Part shown: piece after piece, positions 23,027 to 35,715 of the stretch
How the letters are laid out: the number at the start of each line of letters is the position of its first letter
Numbering within the stretch: position 1 is the first letter of the stretch
NCBI RefSeq assembly: GCF_026151205.1
Contig: NC_087073.1
Location: forward strand, 18,938,837 to 19,002,836
DNA: 64,000 nt
Source: Bolinopsis microptera
Taxonomy: Eukaryota; Ctenophora; Tentaculata; Lobata; Bolinopsidae
Direction: 5' to 3'
The notes under the pieces: model-generated
Database searches by the model: none
Told to the model about the DNA's origin: nothing
What the model saw: the letters and a program-made list of their open reading frames with translations, nothing else
Made by a program: the position numbers and the translations under genes

Positions 23027-23323
23027 CAGTGGCGTAACGTTGCCTGTTGGCGCCCCCCCCCCCCCCCCTCCGAAAAAGCGCCCCCCTGTTGGCGCCCACT
23101 CCCCTTTTGGTGCCCCTCCCTAAAATTGAACAAATTGGGTGATTTTAGAGAATACGCCGGTAAAATCTCTAAAAAAGTGTGTATCTAGAGCAAAACGCGC
23201 AGTTTTGCTAGTACTTTAGTTAAGTTTTCGAAATTGTCCCACATTCAAACGACGATATGGCACCCCCCTAACACGGCGCTCCCCCGCACAGCGGGGTCAG
23301 CGGGGCCCTCCGTTACGCCACTG
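23027..23323 (+). mobile_element. hAT-like MITE, CAGTGGCGTAACG type, copy 1
   Basis: A 297-bp non-coding element with terminal inverted repeats CAGTGGCGTAACG / CGTTACGCCACTG, flanked by exact 8-bp duplications CTTATGAT (23019-23026, 23324-23331). The interior has long C runs. The 8-bp duplication and CAGTGGCG ends are classic for hAT elements. Confidence 0.92.
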
Positions 23324-23331
23324 CTTATGAT

Positions 23332-23682
23332 ATTAATTTATTGTTTGGGGTAGGACTCCAGTTAATAATAAAGCAAGACTGTTAAATGAGAACATAAGTT
23401 CACCCTCAACCCCCCCCCCCCCCTCCCCCCGCTCCTTTTGGTACCTGTCATGGATCAGCATCATCTCCTGTAAATGCGATGGCAAATGCAAATTGCTCAT
23501 TCAATACACATAAATGACTAGTACTCACATTCAGCCTGCGATAACTTTGGTATGGAATATTCTTTTTTTTGGTGCCGTTAAAAGTATGATGAAATATATC
23601 TTTTAGAGGGTCAGTTCTGTGCCTAATAAACAGGGTCTTTCAACCACATTAAATAGAGAGGTACATATCAAACAGTATATAT
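23332..23682. other. Gene-free stretch with C-run
   Basis: No gene supported. It contains a C-rich low-complexity run at about 23409-23431. Confidence 0.5.
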
Positions 23683-24010
23683 ACAATAAATCGAATCAAG
23701 TGATGCAATTGGCAGAGCACAATCGTAAATCACCATGCTCAGGAGTGTCCTGATGTTACACATCACCTGGATATAGTCCTCCTTGGTCTTGGTGACTATC
23801 AACACAGCAAGTCTCCTTATGAAACGCTTGGCCTCAGGTGCTATTCCTCCTGTAGTGGTAAATAAAAGGGGACGAATGACCCTTCTCCAATTGTAGCACT
23901 CGGTTCATGTACTGGTTCTTTCTCTCATTCTCGTGCAGAGTGTAGAGCTGTGGCATGGTCTTTCCTTGATATGTTGGCGATTTGGGATTAAAAACTCAAG
24001 AGCCAGAGTA
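23683..24010 (-). pseudogene. LINE reverse-transcriptase C-terminal remnant
   Basis: The minus strand reads VFNPKSPTY, YTLHENERKNQYMNRVLQLE, then after a frameshift LLFTTTGGIAPEAKRF and CALPIAS. This is the conserved C-terminal end of a LINE ORF2 family common in invertebrates (recognised by the TTGG(I/M)xxEAxRF pattern). Weaker similarity continues to about 24150. At least one frameshift and one stop are present. Confidence 0.55.
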
Positions 24011-24160
24011 CAGAAACAAAATTTTCCAGACTTCAATTTCAAAGGACAAAGTGCAGATGTTTTCCTGAGAGTGCACATTGCTATTTTGCTTGACACCGAG
24101 AGGTTGAAATGGTTCTCTTTAGTCCTGAAAGATCCATGGAAGGACAAGTCGTAGGAAGAA

Positions 24161-24755
24161 ATATTGGTAGCTAAGCTTCAGCTATTGGGCATTGGTGGAT
24201 AGTGGTGCAGCAATCACTTTTAGGGACAAAAACTTATTGTTTCAATGATTTTTTGAACGATCACCCTGAAACTTTCAGAACATAATGTTATAACTTTGAA
24301 GATCTTTTTAACCTTGTCTTTTGATGGCCAGTTAATTATGTAATGAAATAAATTTGGTTATAATAAATTTTACAGATCACAGACATTTTTCAGGCGCTTG
24401 AATGGTTCTTGTGAGAGTTTATTATAGATAGATTGTGTATTTGATTAAACATTTATTATATAGTCTTAGATTTGGATACTGGCGGGAGGCAAACCATATT
24501 TTGCCTGACACAACACAGTGAGTAACCAATCATTTGCAGCAATTCAGTGGTAACCAAGCAATACCCAAAATCATTGTCACATGGCTAAACAAATATGGTT
24601 CACCTCTCCATGGCTGCTGCGCCAGTATCCATACACATTTGACATGGCCAAGACAGTCTTTATTGCAAATCTATCTATTCATTTGTGTTGAAAAATTGTA
24701 TTATTCAATTTTTACTTAAATTTTTGATTCATATTATTCTTTAGGTGAAAGTACT
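24161..24755. promoter_or_regulatory. RTF1 upstream region with 3' splice acceptor
   Basis: No ORF. The last bases before the RTF1 start, TATTCTTTAG at about 24736-24745, are a good 3' splice site, eleven bases upstream of the ATG. This implies a 5' non-coding exon further upstream or trans-splicing of a leader. The exon itself was not identified. Confidence 0.4.
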
Positions 24756-26609
24756 ATGACCAGAAAAAGAAGGAAGTTTGTCACTGATAGTGACAATAGT
24801 GATGATGAAAAGCCTGGAAAAAGTTCAAAAAATAAGGATTCTTCCGACAGCCTTTCAGAATCGAGCGAGGAAGAGGAATGGACTCTAAATACAGAGGGTC
24901 GTAAAGCCCAGCCTAAGAAGATTGGTAAGAAAGATGAAAAGAAAGCCACTAACAGTGCAGGCTCTATGGAATCTGCTTCAGATGAGGGGGAACTGACTGA
25001 GAGTGAGAATGAATCACTCAGCGAGGACTCAGATGATGCTACTTTCAATGATGGATTAGATGAAAACTGTGTGGGAGATTCAGAGGATCGGAATAAACTT
25101 ATGAATATGACAGAGGCTGAGAGGGAGAGAGTTCTCTTTGAGCGAATGGAAAAGAGGGAAAGTATGAAGACAAGGCAGGAAATTCAACGTAAATTGAAGC
25201 TTCAGAAAAAGAAAGAGGAGGCAGCAAAACTAGAAGTAGACAGAAAGAAAAGTGAGCAAGAAACTAAAGCAGCAGTTAGAGCTCAGCGCATGAGAAAGAC
25301 TCCGCTAGATGACAAAGGAAAAGGAAAAGCTATTGATGAACTGAGAGCAAAGCGAGAGGCTCACAAAGCTAGATTGAAATCATCTGAAAGAAGATCCAGG
25401 AGCCCAGAACCTAAACCATTACTCAAAACAAAAGATGTCTACACTGATGATGATGATGACGATGACAAGTCCTTATCATCATCAGCAAGTTCTGCTGAGT
25501 CAGGGGAAGACAGTGACAGAGAATCAACTCCTGAGGTTGTTCGCTACATTTCATCGAAAGAGCAGCTTTCTAAAATCAGACTATCGAGATTTAAATTAGA
25601 AAAGTGGGTTCATCTGCCTTTCTTCAAGGACACTGTTTGTGGCTGTTTTATCAGAATTGGTATCGGTGACAAAATGGGAAAAAAAGTTTACAGGGTTGCT
25701 GAAATATATGATGTTGTTACAACTCCCAAAGTTTACTCTCTTGGTAATGTCAAAACGAACAAAGGGCTCAAAGTTAGGCATGGTTTGGCAGAAAACATGT
25801 ATCGTCTTGAATTTGTTTCAAACCAGGATTTTACTGATTCAGAGTTTTTGAAGTGGCAAACAACATTAAACCAAAATAATTTAAAACTCCCCCCAATTAA
25901 GTTTGTTGATACCAAGCATAAGGCGATTCAAAAGGCAATGAACCATGAATTTACTGAAGCAGAGATAGAGTATATTGTTAAGGAAAAGCAAAAATTCCGT
26001 AAGAATCCTCGGAACTATGCTGCTAAAAAGAGTGATATCCTCACTCAGAAACAGTTAGCAGAAACTCTTGGAGATTATGCTGAGGTGGAAAAACTCAAAG
26101 CAGACCTGGAAGATATTGAAGTGGATGCAGATAAGCTTAGCAAACAGAGGAATAAAAGTTTGACTGCTATCAGTTACATTAACGACAAAAACAGGCTGCG
26201 AACAACTGAACAGATTGAGGAAGCTTTAAAGAATGAATATCAGGAGGAGAAATCAGCTGTTCCCAATCCATTTCAACGTCGTAAAACTGTTCCCTCTGTT
26301 GTTACACCAAATTATCAAGCTACAGAGGATGCATCTAAACATTCAGATATTCTGAAGAAACTTGCTGAAGAACGTGACAAGCATGATTCAGCTAAGAAGT
26401 CAGTTACAGATGCAGAGACTAAAAAAGCTGAACTTGCCAAGGAAAGTAAGGTTGTAGATCCTTTTGAACTTCACAACGGCTGTGATATTGATATAGATAT
26501 CGGGCCTGTGGACGCAGCTCCAGCTATATCACCCTCCCCAGACAGTTCAGCACCAGGTCGGAGGCGTATCAATTTATCAGACTATAATAAACGAATCGGC
26601 CTCATGTGA
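24756..26609 (+). CDS. RTF1: RTF1, Paf1/RNA polymerase II elongation complex subunit
   Basis: A 617-residue frame without introns. The order matches animal RTF1: Ser/Asp/Glu-rich N terminus (residues 1-115); the histone-modification-domain helix (EAERERVLFERMEKRES, about 118-150), which in the family stimulates H2B ubiquitination by Rad6/Bre1; basic and acidic linkers (a DDDDDDD run near 230); and the Plus3 domain (about 265-395, with RLSRFKLEKWVHLPFF, GCFIRIGIG, YRVAEIYDV, TNKGLKVRHG and RLEFVSNQDFT), which binds phosphorylated Spt5. A coiled C-terminal region ends in the conserved RRINLSDYNKRIGLM. It acts in the nucleus during transcription elongation. It is about 90 residues shorter than the vertebrate protein, mostly in linkers. 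The intronless coding region is odd for an animal RTF1. No frameshift is present. Confidence 0.95.
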   Translation: MTRKRRKFVTDSDNSDDEKPGKSSKNKDSSDSLSESSEEEEWTLNTEGRKAQPKKIGKKDEKKATNSAGSMESASDEGELTESENESLSEDSDDATFNDGLDENCVGDSEDRNKLMNMTEAERERVLFERMEKRESMKTRQEIQRKLKLQKKKEEAAKLEVDRKKSEQETKAAVRAQRMRKTPLDDKGKGKAIDELRAKREAHKARLKSSERRSRSPEPKPLLKTKDVYTDDDDDDDKSLSSSASSAESGEDSDRESTPEVVRYISSKEQLSKIRLSRFKLEKWVHLPFFKDTVCGCFIRIGIGDKMGKKVYRVAEIYDVVTTPKVYSLGNVKTNKGLKVRHGLAENMYRLEFVSNQDFTDSEFLKWQTTLNQNNLKLPPIKFVDTKHKAIQKAMNHEFTEAEIEYIVKEKQKFRKNPRNYAAKKSDILTQKQLAETLGDYAEVEKLKADLEDIEVDADKLSKQRNKSLTAISYINDKNRLRTTEQIEEALKNEYQEEKSAVPNPFQRRKTVPSVVTPNYQATEDASKHSDILKKLAEERDKHDSAKKSVTDAETKKAELAKESKVVDPFELHNGCDIDIDIGPVDAAPAISPSPDSSAPGRRRINLSDYNKRIGLM

Positions 26610-26894
26610 CACTGGCTTTTAGCTATTTTAACGATTTTATGGTACCATCTGAGAGCTTTTTGATAATTATTGTATACCGATCCTGATAACTAGGTTAAGG
26701 CTACACGCACCGTAACATGATCTGAAGCCTGTCAATGAAGAAGATTCGGCACAATTCAACCAGGATATCTGAAATATGATATAATGCAATTATTACAGAT
26801 TATTTGTGAAAATTATAGGGTAGATTCATCTTAGGTCTAGGGCATGTTGATAGATCTTTTAAGAGAAATTAAATGACCAATTGAAGAGGTCTAA

Positions 26895-26900
26895 AATAAA
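26895..26900 (+). terminator. Candidate RTF1 poly(A) signal
   Basis: AATAAA 286 bases after the RTF1 stop, in otherwise featureless AT-rich sequence. Confidence 0.4.
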
Positions 26901-28099
26901 CAATCAACTCATTCAATGAGTGTGAGAATCTTGCAAGATCTCTGCAGTATCTATTAAAATTAAATTATTTGTATCAACAGTTGAAACAATTGGTGTTAAA
27001 GATACAAAATACAATCACGGTAATTAGGCTACCAACTCTCTGTTAAATGAGTGAATTATATGAATTTAAACTGTTATTTTCCTGCTCAACTTTTAGCCAG
27101 AGTGTAGCCAGGGCAGCAGCCTGTTGGGAGCACTCAACAATTAACAGGAGCAAAAGATTGTTGAGTGAAAATTTACCAATCTTTTCTTTTTATTAAACTG
27201 ATTCACTCTTGAATCCCCTTGCTGACCCCCTGGTTACGTCCTGGCATGAGCGTCATCGATTTCTTCAGTGAAATAGGCCGTTATTGACTCAGCAGAATAT
27301 CAATTTCTTTCATCCAACAATTCAAATCATACCACGAGGAATTGTTAACCGTAAGTGAGTGTTCACATATTACGTGCGAAGTCACTAAAAGGGACTAGTC
27401 ACTAGGGAGGTATTTCTACACAGTAACTATGAATAATAGCAATCTTAACTTGGAGATGGTAGGGGGTCTGAAAATGGCCAAGAAATGACGTAATATGTGA
27501 ACGGTCCCTAAATCACCATTACCATTATCAAGCACCATTGTAAAGTTTTTATTTAACTCTGGTTAGTTTACTTGAGAGACAGTGCACAATATGGTACTAA
27601 GTTGAAGGTGGAATTCCATTGCATTGTGGAGGATCGTGGCGTGAATTTTTTATTCTCAATAAAATAATTTTCTGCACTGTCTTAAAATACAATGCAAGAC
27701 TTCTTTTGCTATTGTGAACTATTTTCTAGGTGTAAACCCAACCCTTGTACGACCAACTATACTTAGGCCTTTTCAACGCCTCACTTTTAATGTAGTTACT
27801 TGAGATATTTACTAACATAAGTGAGTTGGGATTTGTGCGACCATATTTATAATTTTGTATCGTCACTTTTGCAACATTTGATGAATTTCAGTAAGCATTC
27901 GTGGGTTTGACTCTACCGCTTCATACATTACATTTACAAGCCACAAGCAGGATTTTCTGTTTTATGTCAATGACCATGTTGCTGGTATTCTTTGGCAGCA
28001 AACTTCAACTGTTTTTAGTTAAATAAAAGATGGCAAAGGTGAGTTTGCTGTTAAAGTGTTGTCTTTTAAAGTTTACCCCTGAGTAAGTACTCCAAATGA
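26901..28099. other. Gene-free RTF1-PEX10 intergenic DNA
   Basis: No coding, RNA or transposon end could be supported until the G-run element at 28100. Confidence 0.5.
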
Positions 28100-28145
28100 G
28101 GGGGGGGGGCGGGGTTCCAACCCCTCATCTCCCCCCCCCCCCCCC
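28100..28145. mobile_element. 46-bp G-run/C-run element with 6-bp duplication
   Basis: A tiny palindrome-like segment that starts with ten G's and ends with fifteen C's, flanked by AAATGA on both sides (28094-28099, 28146-28151). The interior has a GGGGTT/AACCCC stem. End structure and duplication length match the larger elements at 37570-47485 and 38181-40083, so it may be an internally deleted relative. Simple slippage is the main alternative. Confidence 0.5.
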
Positions 28146-28151
28146 AAATGA

Positions 28152-29403
28152 CAACTAAAATATAAATAAAACGATAAATCTCAGTGGTCAACTTAATCTG
28201 ATAACACGTAATTTAAGTGGTTAGGATATAAGTGGTGGTTCCATGAGGTTTGAGTTAACACTTTGGCAGACAAAATCATAATCAAACAATCTGGCCTATG
28301 ACATGCGGCTTCCTTGAATCGCTCTCCCTATCATTTATACCTGTTTTACAAATTTCTGCCCAGATCTTAAAACTGCCCTTATTTTAACACTGTTCTTGGT
28401 TGGTTCCATCACTGACCCCTGTTTGTCTCTCAAATGTGGAAGAGTTTTACCGTTAAACGTGATATCTTTTTCATGCAGAGTTTTAGTTGATTACATTGTA
28501 ACTTAACTTTATTTTCTAAATTTGTCTGATATTTTACAGTAACCAGTTATGATTGTCTTATTGAGTTGCTAACGAAGTCCAGCGAGTTCTTATCTTGAAA
28601 TTCAATAGAGATACAAAAATAGCAACATAACCTTAACAATGAAAATTCAATTCAATTCATCGAATCAATGCCTGCTTTGTTCGAACCAATGCTGATTACT
28701 CAGCTCAAGATTATATTGTGTACAATCTTAATATCATCTCAGATATGTGCAATGGTTAACTATCATGAGGATTCGTCTAGCTGTGATGACCAGGTATGCC
28801 GATAGCTGCTCAATTTGTTATTATGATAGCAAGGCCATGTCCAGCCGCTTTTATCTTGTGGCCTTACGAGTTATATTATTTCGTCAGAACTCCTAGGTAG
28901 AACACCGAACTCGCGCAACTGCTCTGTCTGCAAACAATTGTTGGACCTTGATTCATGATTATTTACGTAGCGCGCGAAAATATTTTGCTGTCTAAATTAA
29001 TTAACTGGCCAGTCCTTTGCAGCGCACGACGCAATATTAATTATATGGCATTGTGCACATGCTCTAGTTTTATAAAAGGAAAATGTTTATGTAACCAGTA
29101 CCTAGTATAGGCCATGGCTCATGACTACTGAACTGAACTAATCCATAGGCTATCCGGTATAATAATTTACATTTATTTAGTCTCCAATTATTGAACTGCG
29201 GAAGCTGGTTGCTTCAACACTGTATTATGACTGAATGCTCGAGCCTTGATTAATAAAAGGAAAGGAAATATGACTTTTAATTTGTAACCATCAACTGAAT
29301 AATCGTTTAAATTAATAAGCATTAAAACACAATTCATCATGTGCCGTTTAGCGGTAGGGTGCGGCTCACTAGGACCACTGTGCCAATCGACAGTGCAATG
29401 GGC
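28152..29403. other. Gene-free intergenic DNA
   Basis: AT-rich sequence without a supported feature. Confidence 0.5.
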
Positions 29404-29685
29404 CAGTGGCGTAACGTTGCCTGTTGGCGCCCCCGCCGAATAAGCTCCCCCCTGTTGGCGCCCCCTCCCCTTTTGCTGCCCCTCCCTAAAATTGAACAAA
29501 TTGATGATTTTAGAGGATACGCCGGTAAAATCTCTAAAAAAGTGTGTATCTAGAGCAAAACGCGCAGTTTTGCTAGTACTTTAGTTAAGTTTTCGAAATT
29601 GTCCCACATTCAAACGACCATTTGGCGCCCCCCTAACACGGTGCCCCCCCCCCCCCCCCCAGCGGGGCCCTTCGTTACGCCACTG
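29404..29685 (+). mobile_element. hAT-like MITE, CAGTGGCGTAACG type, copy 2
   Basis: A 282-bp copy of the element at 23027-23323, same orientation, flanked by exact 8-bp duplications CAATGGGC (29396-29403, 29686-29693). The two copies are very similar over most of their length (for example TTAGAG(A/G)ATACGCCGGTAAA) and differ mainly in C-run length and small deletions, so they are fairly young. Confidence 0.92.
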
Positions 29686-29693
29686 CAATGGGC

Positions 29694-30950
29694 CTTTTGA
29701 GCTGCCATTGAGAATTATCATTTATCCAAATTGAGGCAATCAGCCGACGCGCGGCTTTTATGGTTATCTACTATTATATGTATAATCTGTGTAATAAAGA
29801 TCAAAATTCAAATTTGTGTTCCTCAAATTTGTATTCTTTATATTTTCCATTAATTTAAGGCTGCCGACCTATCCCGGAGGAGCGAAAGCATTTAGCCCAT
29901 CTATTATAATTTAAAATCGACCTTTTGATGTGTAGGACTTAAGAAGCTATTAAAATATGCAAAACCAAAATAAGGTCACGACCCCAGGCATGAACCAAGG
30001 TTAAACTTCTCTAATCATCCTGGCAACCGAATAAAGACCTCAGTGATCGTTTGTAATCAATTTGTTTGCCAATTTTCATCGTAAACCCCGATTCACTGTA
30101 CCTCTCCCCTTCCCCAAACTGTTTTGTTAGCTGTTTTTCATGGTTTTTCATTTATTGCTAAATTCCTAGACGTAGAGATACAGCGAAGTGCAGTAAATGT
30201 ACAGAATACAGATTACACCATTAGGAAATCAAAGTTTTTTTCATCCTTTTTGGCGTGTAAGATCCTTTATAATTTAGTAAATAGTATTAGAGTAGAATAG
30301 AATAGAGTATAATAGAATAGAATAGAGTAGAATAGAGTAGAATAGAGTAGAATAGAAATTACAAGAAGCGGCTCGTTCTTTGACAAATTTGTTGACTATC
30401 TGTTTTAAAATTACCAATAAACCTATTTGAAACGTTTGTGTGCGGAGTTTTATTTTCGGTCAACAATTATTTGCGATGAAATGTCACCAAAACTTATTGA
30501 TACGCCATAATTTCATTATTTGGTCCCGGGAGACGACATTTAATCTGGCAGAACATTAGACTTTTATAAAAATGTTACTTGACATTTCGGGGAAGAACAT
30601 CGTAGGCCTTTTGGAGATAACAATAATGTCAGTCCGTCCGTCCGAGGGCCGGGTTGTACTAGTATATCTATATTTGCGTTATGGCTGCACCCAAAAATAT
30701 TGATATTAAAGTTATCTAGTTCATATCTCTTAAAAGTATTTGAGCGATTGGTAGTATAATTTCTGGTTGCAAATTTCTTTAAATGGATTAAATGCAAGCT
30801 ATTTATCAATATTTAAAATCGCCAACGCCCACTTAAATAGATAGAATTTAAGTTTTACTGGGTTTATTAAAGAAACTTTAATAAACATCCCCCATTCCCC
30901 CACCCCTATTAAATTTACCAGCTACAGTAATACTTATATATTCTAGTGAA
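29694..30950. other. PEX10 upstream region
   Basis: No gene seen. It contains an (AATAG)n microsatellite at about 30283-30357. Confidence 0.5.
30283..30357 (+). repeat. (AATAG)n microsatellite
   Basis: About fourteen imperfect units of AATAG/AGTAG. Confidence 0.9.
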
Positions 30951-31752
30951 ATGAGTTTCAGCACCCTAGTTGGACCACTCCTATCTTCAAGCGATAAAGA
31001 TGATGAAGAGATTTCGAAACTAACCAGTCTAATCCGCAACTTCACTTCTCATTTCCACGAAAGTTATGGTAAAATTCTCCCATTTAAACTAAGCGACTCC
31101 GTAGTCGAGTCAGTGTTATCCACTCTTCTTTACTTCACCTTTACATCCGGCTCAGGTCTACAGACATTGGGAGAGGAAGTGAACTTGCTTGTACTCCATC
31201 GGGACCGGAAAATCCCGGGCTTACTCATTAAAACACTGTATGTCCTCCTCCAAGTTTTCGGGACACATAAACTCCTAGATATGATTGGTAAAATGTACCC
31301 GGGCTGTGGGGTAGGTTTAATCAAACAAATGAGATTGCCTATTTCTCTCCTGGTTATGCACGGTGGAAGCGTCATCACACAATCTGCGCTTGGTCTGAAA
31401 AATCATCCTCTCAAGAAACCAGGCCTCTTTGTACCCTTTTTACGTGATCATATTGGCGGACATGCTATATATTCTGATTGAGCTTTACAAAAGGAACACT
31501 AAGAAGTCCCAGGCCCCTCCCCCAGAACTCGAACTATGCCCGGTTAGTTCAACAAAAGACCGGACAGATATTCAGTGCTCAGTTTGTAGGGAGAACATAG
31601 TCCTAGGTCACGTGACTGCGAGTCCTTGTGGACATGTCGGGTGTTGGGAGTGTTTAAATAGGGCTGCTCAGGTGAAACCGGTTTGTCCCGTGTGTAGTGG
31701 GCCAATATTCCCTTTACTGGCTCTTCGGAATATCAGATCCGAGACCGGCTAG
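30951..31752 (+). CDS. PEX10: PEX10, peroxisomal E3 ubiquitin ligase subunit (one frameshift)
   Basis: ATG at 30951 opens a frame with the PEX10 hallmark TLGEE (LQTLGEEVNLL), an N-terminal helical Pex2/Pex12-type membrane domain and KKPGL near 31425. The frame then shifts by one base, close to 31425-31431, and continues as a hydrophobic helix (FYVIILADMLYILIELYK). A C-terminal RING follows: CSVC, PCGHVGCWEC and CPVC, a C3HC4 pattern closest to PEX10. The stop is TAG at 31750-31752. The protein would be about 266 residues, some 60 shorter than the human one. With PEX2 and PEX12 it forms the ligase that ubiquitinates PEX5 at the peroxisome membrane. The shift could be a true lesion, a sequencing error, or a 63-base mini-intron (GT at 31431), though that would remove the membrane helix. 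Assignment to PEX10 rather than PEX2 or PEX12 rests on TLGEE and the RING wording. Confidence 0.85.
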
Positions 31753-33780
31753 ACGGTCCATCTGACAGATGGTAGGGTTTAGAGTGTGGAATGTTCTAAT
31801 GGTGAAGTTTTGTGAAAGTGAATAACTTAACCATGTTCACGTTTGTTTGAAACAGCTTTTTATTGCATGGCCATTTAGTTGTAATTGTTATATGACTTAT
31901 TAGGTAGCTTCTTGTATTTGATTTGTGAATGCGGAAGATTACTATCATGATAATGATTATTTGCAACATCATAAACAAATGTAAGTAGATCCGGATCTTG
32001 CGGCAATTGTTAAGGGGAAGTGATTCATTACTACTTTAGTATAACGAGTTAAGTTGCCGATTGAGTATAGATTTAAATAAATAATACACATACAATGCTC
32101 ATTGCTCAGACTACTTACAAAACGTCTGCTTCTAATGTTGTCCTTGACCGCTAACCTCCCGAAACAGTGGCCAATAACAATCGAGCGATTTTCTTCGTAT
32201 CGATGCGAATTTCAATTATTTGTCTTTGTAATGCCTTTGTCTGGTATAATACTGATGTATGTTAATTTAAAGTCTTTTTCTGTGAAAATGGATGATTAAT
32301 TGAGCTCTTAACCTCTTTTATTTTGATAGCTGTTATTTATATAATTAAGGAGTTTTTGATTTTTCAATACATTTTTGAACCTTTTAGTCGAGTTTATCAG
32401 TTTAAAAGATAATTGTTGTTGATAATGTTCACAGATATGTATTAGATATAACCATTCAACTTAAATAATAGTTTATATAATAATGTTCAATATTTTCGCT
32501 CATGGGGGGATTATCATTATAAATTATCCCTGATTCTGACTTGATCCCACTATAATGAGCCTTGCTCGCTCATGATTGGCGGATGTAATTACTAATTACC
32601 CCGGGCTAACAACCTCCTGACCTCAAGATAGCACCGTCTCCTCTCCTCCCCTGGTCGGGTCATTATTTTGTGCCCAGGATATCCAGGCGGGTATTTTCCC
32701 ACGATCTGCTCAATTGTTTCTGTCAGCAGGTCAGTGTTTCTTGCTGATTTACGTTCCGACTGACTTGGCACACCGCCTGACCGCCTGTTCAGTATTTAGC
32801 TTTATTATATGTATAACCAGTTCGAGCGAGGCCTGATTAATGAGAAAGAGATTAAGTGATTGTCGAGGTAAACTCTCAGTTGTGTCGACGTAAGTGGTAT
32901 AATGCGGCCCACATTCCCTCAAATTATCCTGATTTGGGGAGGATATTGGGGTGGAGCTGGAACGCTAATAGTGGCGCCGGAATGCTAATAGCTAGTGTGT
33001 TTCCATGTGATTGTATTACGTTGTTGGTGAGTTAAAGTGAGGGTCGTCCTCCCTCCTCCCCGCACGTCACTTGTATTGTACACAGTTGTAGAGTTGTTGT
33101 ATGCACCCCCTGTGTTACCTATACATTTCCTCCGCCTCAAAACGACTGTGTTGCCTAACTATCAGGCTGCCTATTTGTTCGGCGACCTGACTAGTTAACT
33201 AGGTCACGTTTTACACTCTTGACTGATCTAATTGCTAATTGATAACTCCGTACTCTTGCTCTGTGTTACGTCAATATTGAGAGAGTCATGTTATGTAAAT
33301 GCTATGTAGGTGTATACTGTGTACTCATGTCTCACATATAATATAGTTATTTATATATATTATACTCATTATAATATATACTATAATATAGCCGCTACCC
33401 CAGCGACATTTACTCGGTGCAGTTTGTAAGGAGAAGAACTGATATTATTAGCTCCTTTATGTAGAGAGGGCCCCGCCTATACAGTACAATTGTATAGTGG
33501 AACATGTACACTATTCGAGGAATGTGCGGCAGCACGTCGCTAGTTAGCTTGAGTAGTAAGCATATCAGTGCGAGCCTGCTGCTGTGATCTGGTTATCCTT
33601 GGGTCTCCGCCAACCGGCAACTAGGCTTGCTGCGTCCATTTTGTTTTCTTCGGTTGGCGGTTTCTTTATTCTGATTGTGCGCCAGTTGTTGAATATTATT
33701 TTCATCGGTTGCAGGTTTTTGTTTTCTTACTTTGCAGAATTACAGTTTTAGGTCTAGTTATTACAAGACCTAAGGTTTGC
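31753..33780. other. PEX10 3' flank and SGSM far upstream DNA
   Basis: A candidate PEX10 poly(A) signal lies at 32076-32081. Otherwise no supported gene. An AT-rich TATATATA-type stretch occurs at about 33340-33390. Confidence 0.5.
32076..32081 (+). terminator. Candidate PEX10 poly(A) signal
   Basis: AATAAA 324 bases after the PEX10 stop. Confidence 0.35.
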
Positions 33781-33783
33781 AAT

Positions 33784-33806
33784 GAGAGAGAGAGAGAGAG
33801 AGAGAG
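33784..33806 (+). repeat. (GA)n microsatellite
   Basis: About eleven GA units, purine-rich on the plus strand, in contrast to the pyrimidine-rich (CT)n tract 540 bases further on. Confidence 0.9.
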
Positions 33807-34345
33807 TGGTTAATTTTAATGTGGTTCTTGTTGGGAGTAGTCTACTTGCTGGCCATTGTCCGTCTATCACACGTACAACCCACTTGACGTACATTTCTTC
33901 TGTTGAAAGCTCTTAGCAAACAGCAAACCCATTTATACCTGCACAATTTGTCTACGTTACGGGGATTATTCCAGCACAGGTAGCCCCGGTTAAGGGGGCC
34001 GGGGGGGGGGGGTCTTCTTAACTCCCCTGCTCCAGCCCTGTGAGATGGACAGTCTAACTCAATCTCCGGAGCGAGTGGGAGGGAGGTGGGTGGTCGTGTC
34101 GGTGCACTTCAATATCAGAGCATCTCCTTGTTTGGGATAAACGTTTTGTCAACTCCACTTACATGGAGCATGTTCTTCTACCTGCTCCCTGCTCTGTAGC
34201 TGTAGCAGCTCCCTCATTTTGTACATTGTTCGGCCGATGACTCCCTTTCCCGCCCCTATTGTCCGCCCTTGTCCGGGTCCTGTACTATTATTGGCCTATA
34301 TTTGAGGTAAGAGAGTCCTCTCAATCTGAGTGACATAATCCACTA

Positions 34346-34867
<522 letters not shown>

Positions 34868-35715
34868 CGGCTTGCATGCTTACAGTTAAACGGTCAATAA
34901 TAGAACGATGCGCTCTGAGCTTCTGATAATCTGTTCAGATAGGTTGTGTGGTTTTGTGTTCTCGGCTGAACGTTTCATCTGCAGGGCGGGCTACTAGGTG
35001 TTGCAATGTGTGTGTGTGTGCACGCTCACCTCATTACTCAGATTGAATTGCAGCGCAATGAATAACTGGTTCAGTTAGATTGTGGTCGCTTTAGTGACTC
35101 TCGCCGAATCTTGCACCTACCCGTTTATTGGGCGATAGGTTGAGAGGGACTGTCCTAACATTTTAAATGGCCACTGGTTATTGTAGCAGGTGTCCTCATC
35201 ATCCAAAACCAGGCTGCACTTTCTCTTGCCACCCTATTTGAAGATACCTACTTTTTTTGGGTTATTTCCAGTTACAGTTTGTCGAAATTTCTCTCAACCA
35301 AAGCGCCGGCGGTGTTATTGCACTATATAATACAATATAGTGCTTTAAGATCATCATAACAAGTGCACACAATCATCCCACATGTAGACTAGTAACTTAA
35401 CAAGTCACTTTAATTTGGTGATTGCTCTATTCATACTATTCTTGTGTCGTTACTAGCACACTGTTGCTAGCTCTGTGTTGCGAGCTCAGTGTTGGTTGAT
35501 TCGTACTCCGATAGCCTCTCCTTGTGCTTGTAGCTTGTATATATGATCCTGTATCGTCTATAAATGTTGTCAGCCTTACTCGATTGTATCTTTGTGGTAG
35601 ATATATGTGAATCGTGCACTTATATTTCGTGTATGATTATCTCATGTAAAATAAACTTATGATCTCTTGCAGAATCTACTTTTATCCTTGCTGGTATTTG
35701 ATCTGTGGTGTGATC

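Noticed and set aside
31431-31493. 63-base mini-intron in PEX10 that would join the frames
   Set aside because: It would delete the hydrophobic helix expected before the RING, and the shifted frame codes sensibly through it; a one-base indel is simpler.
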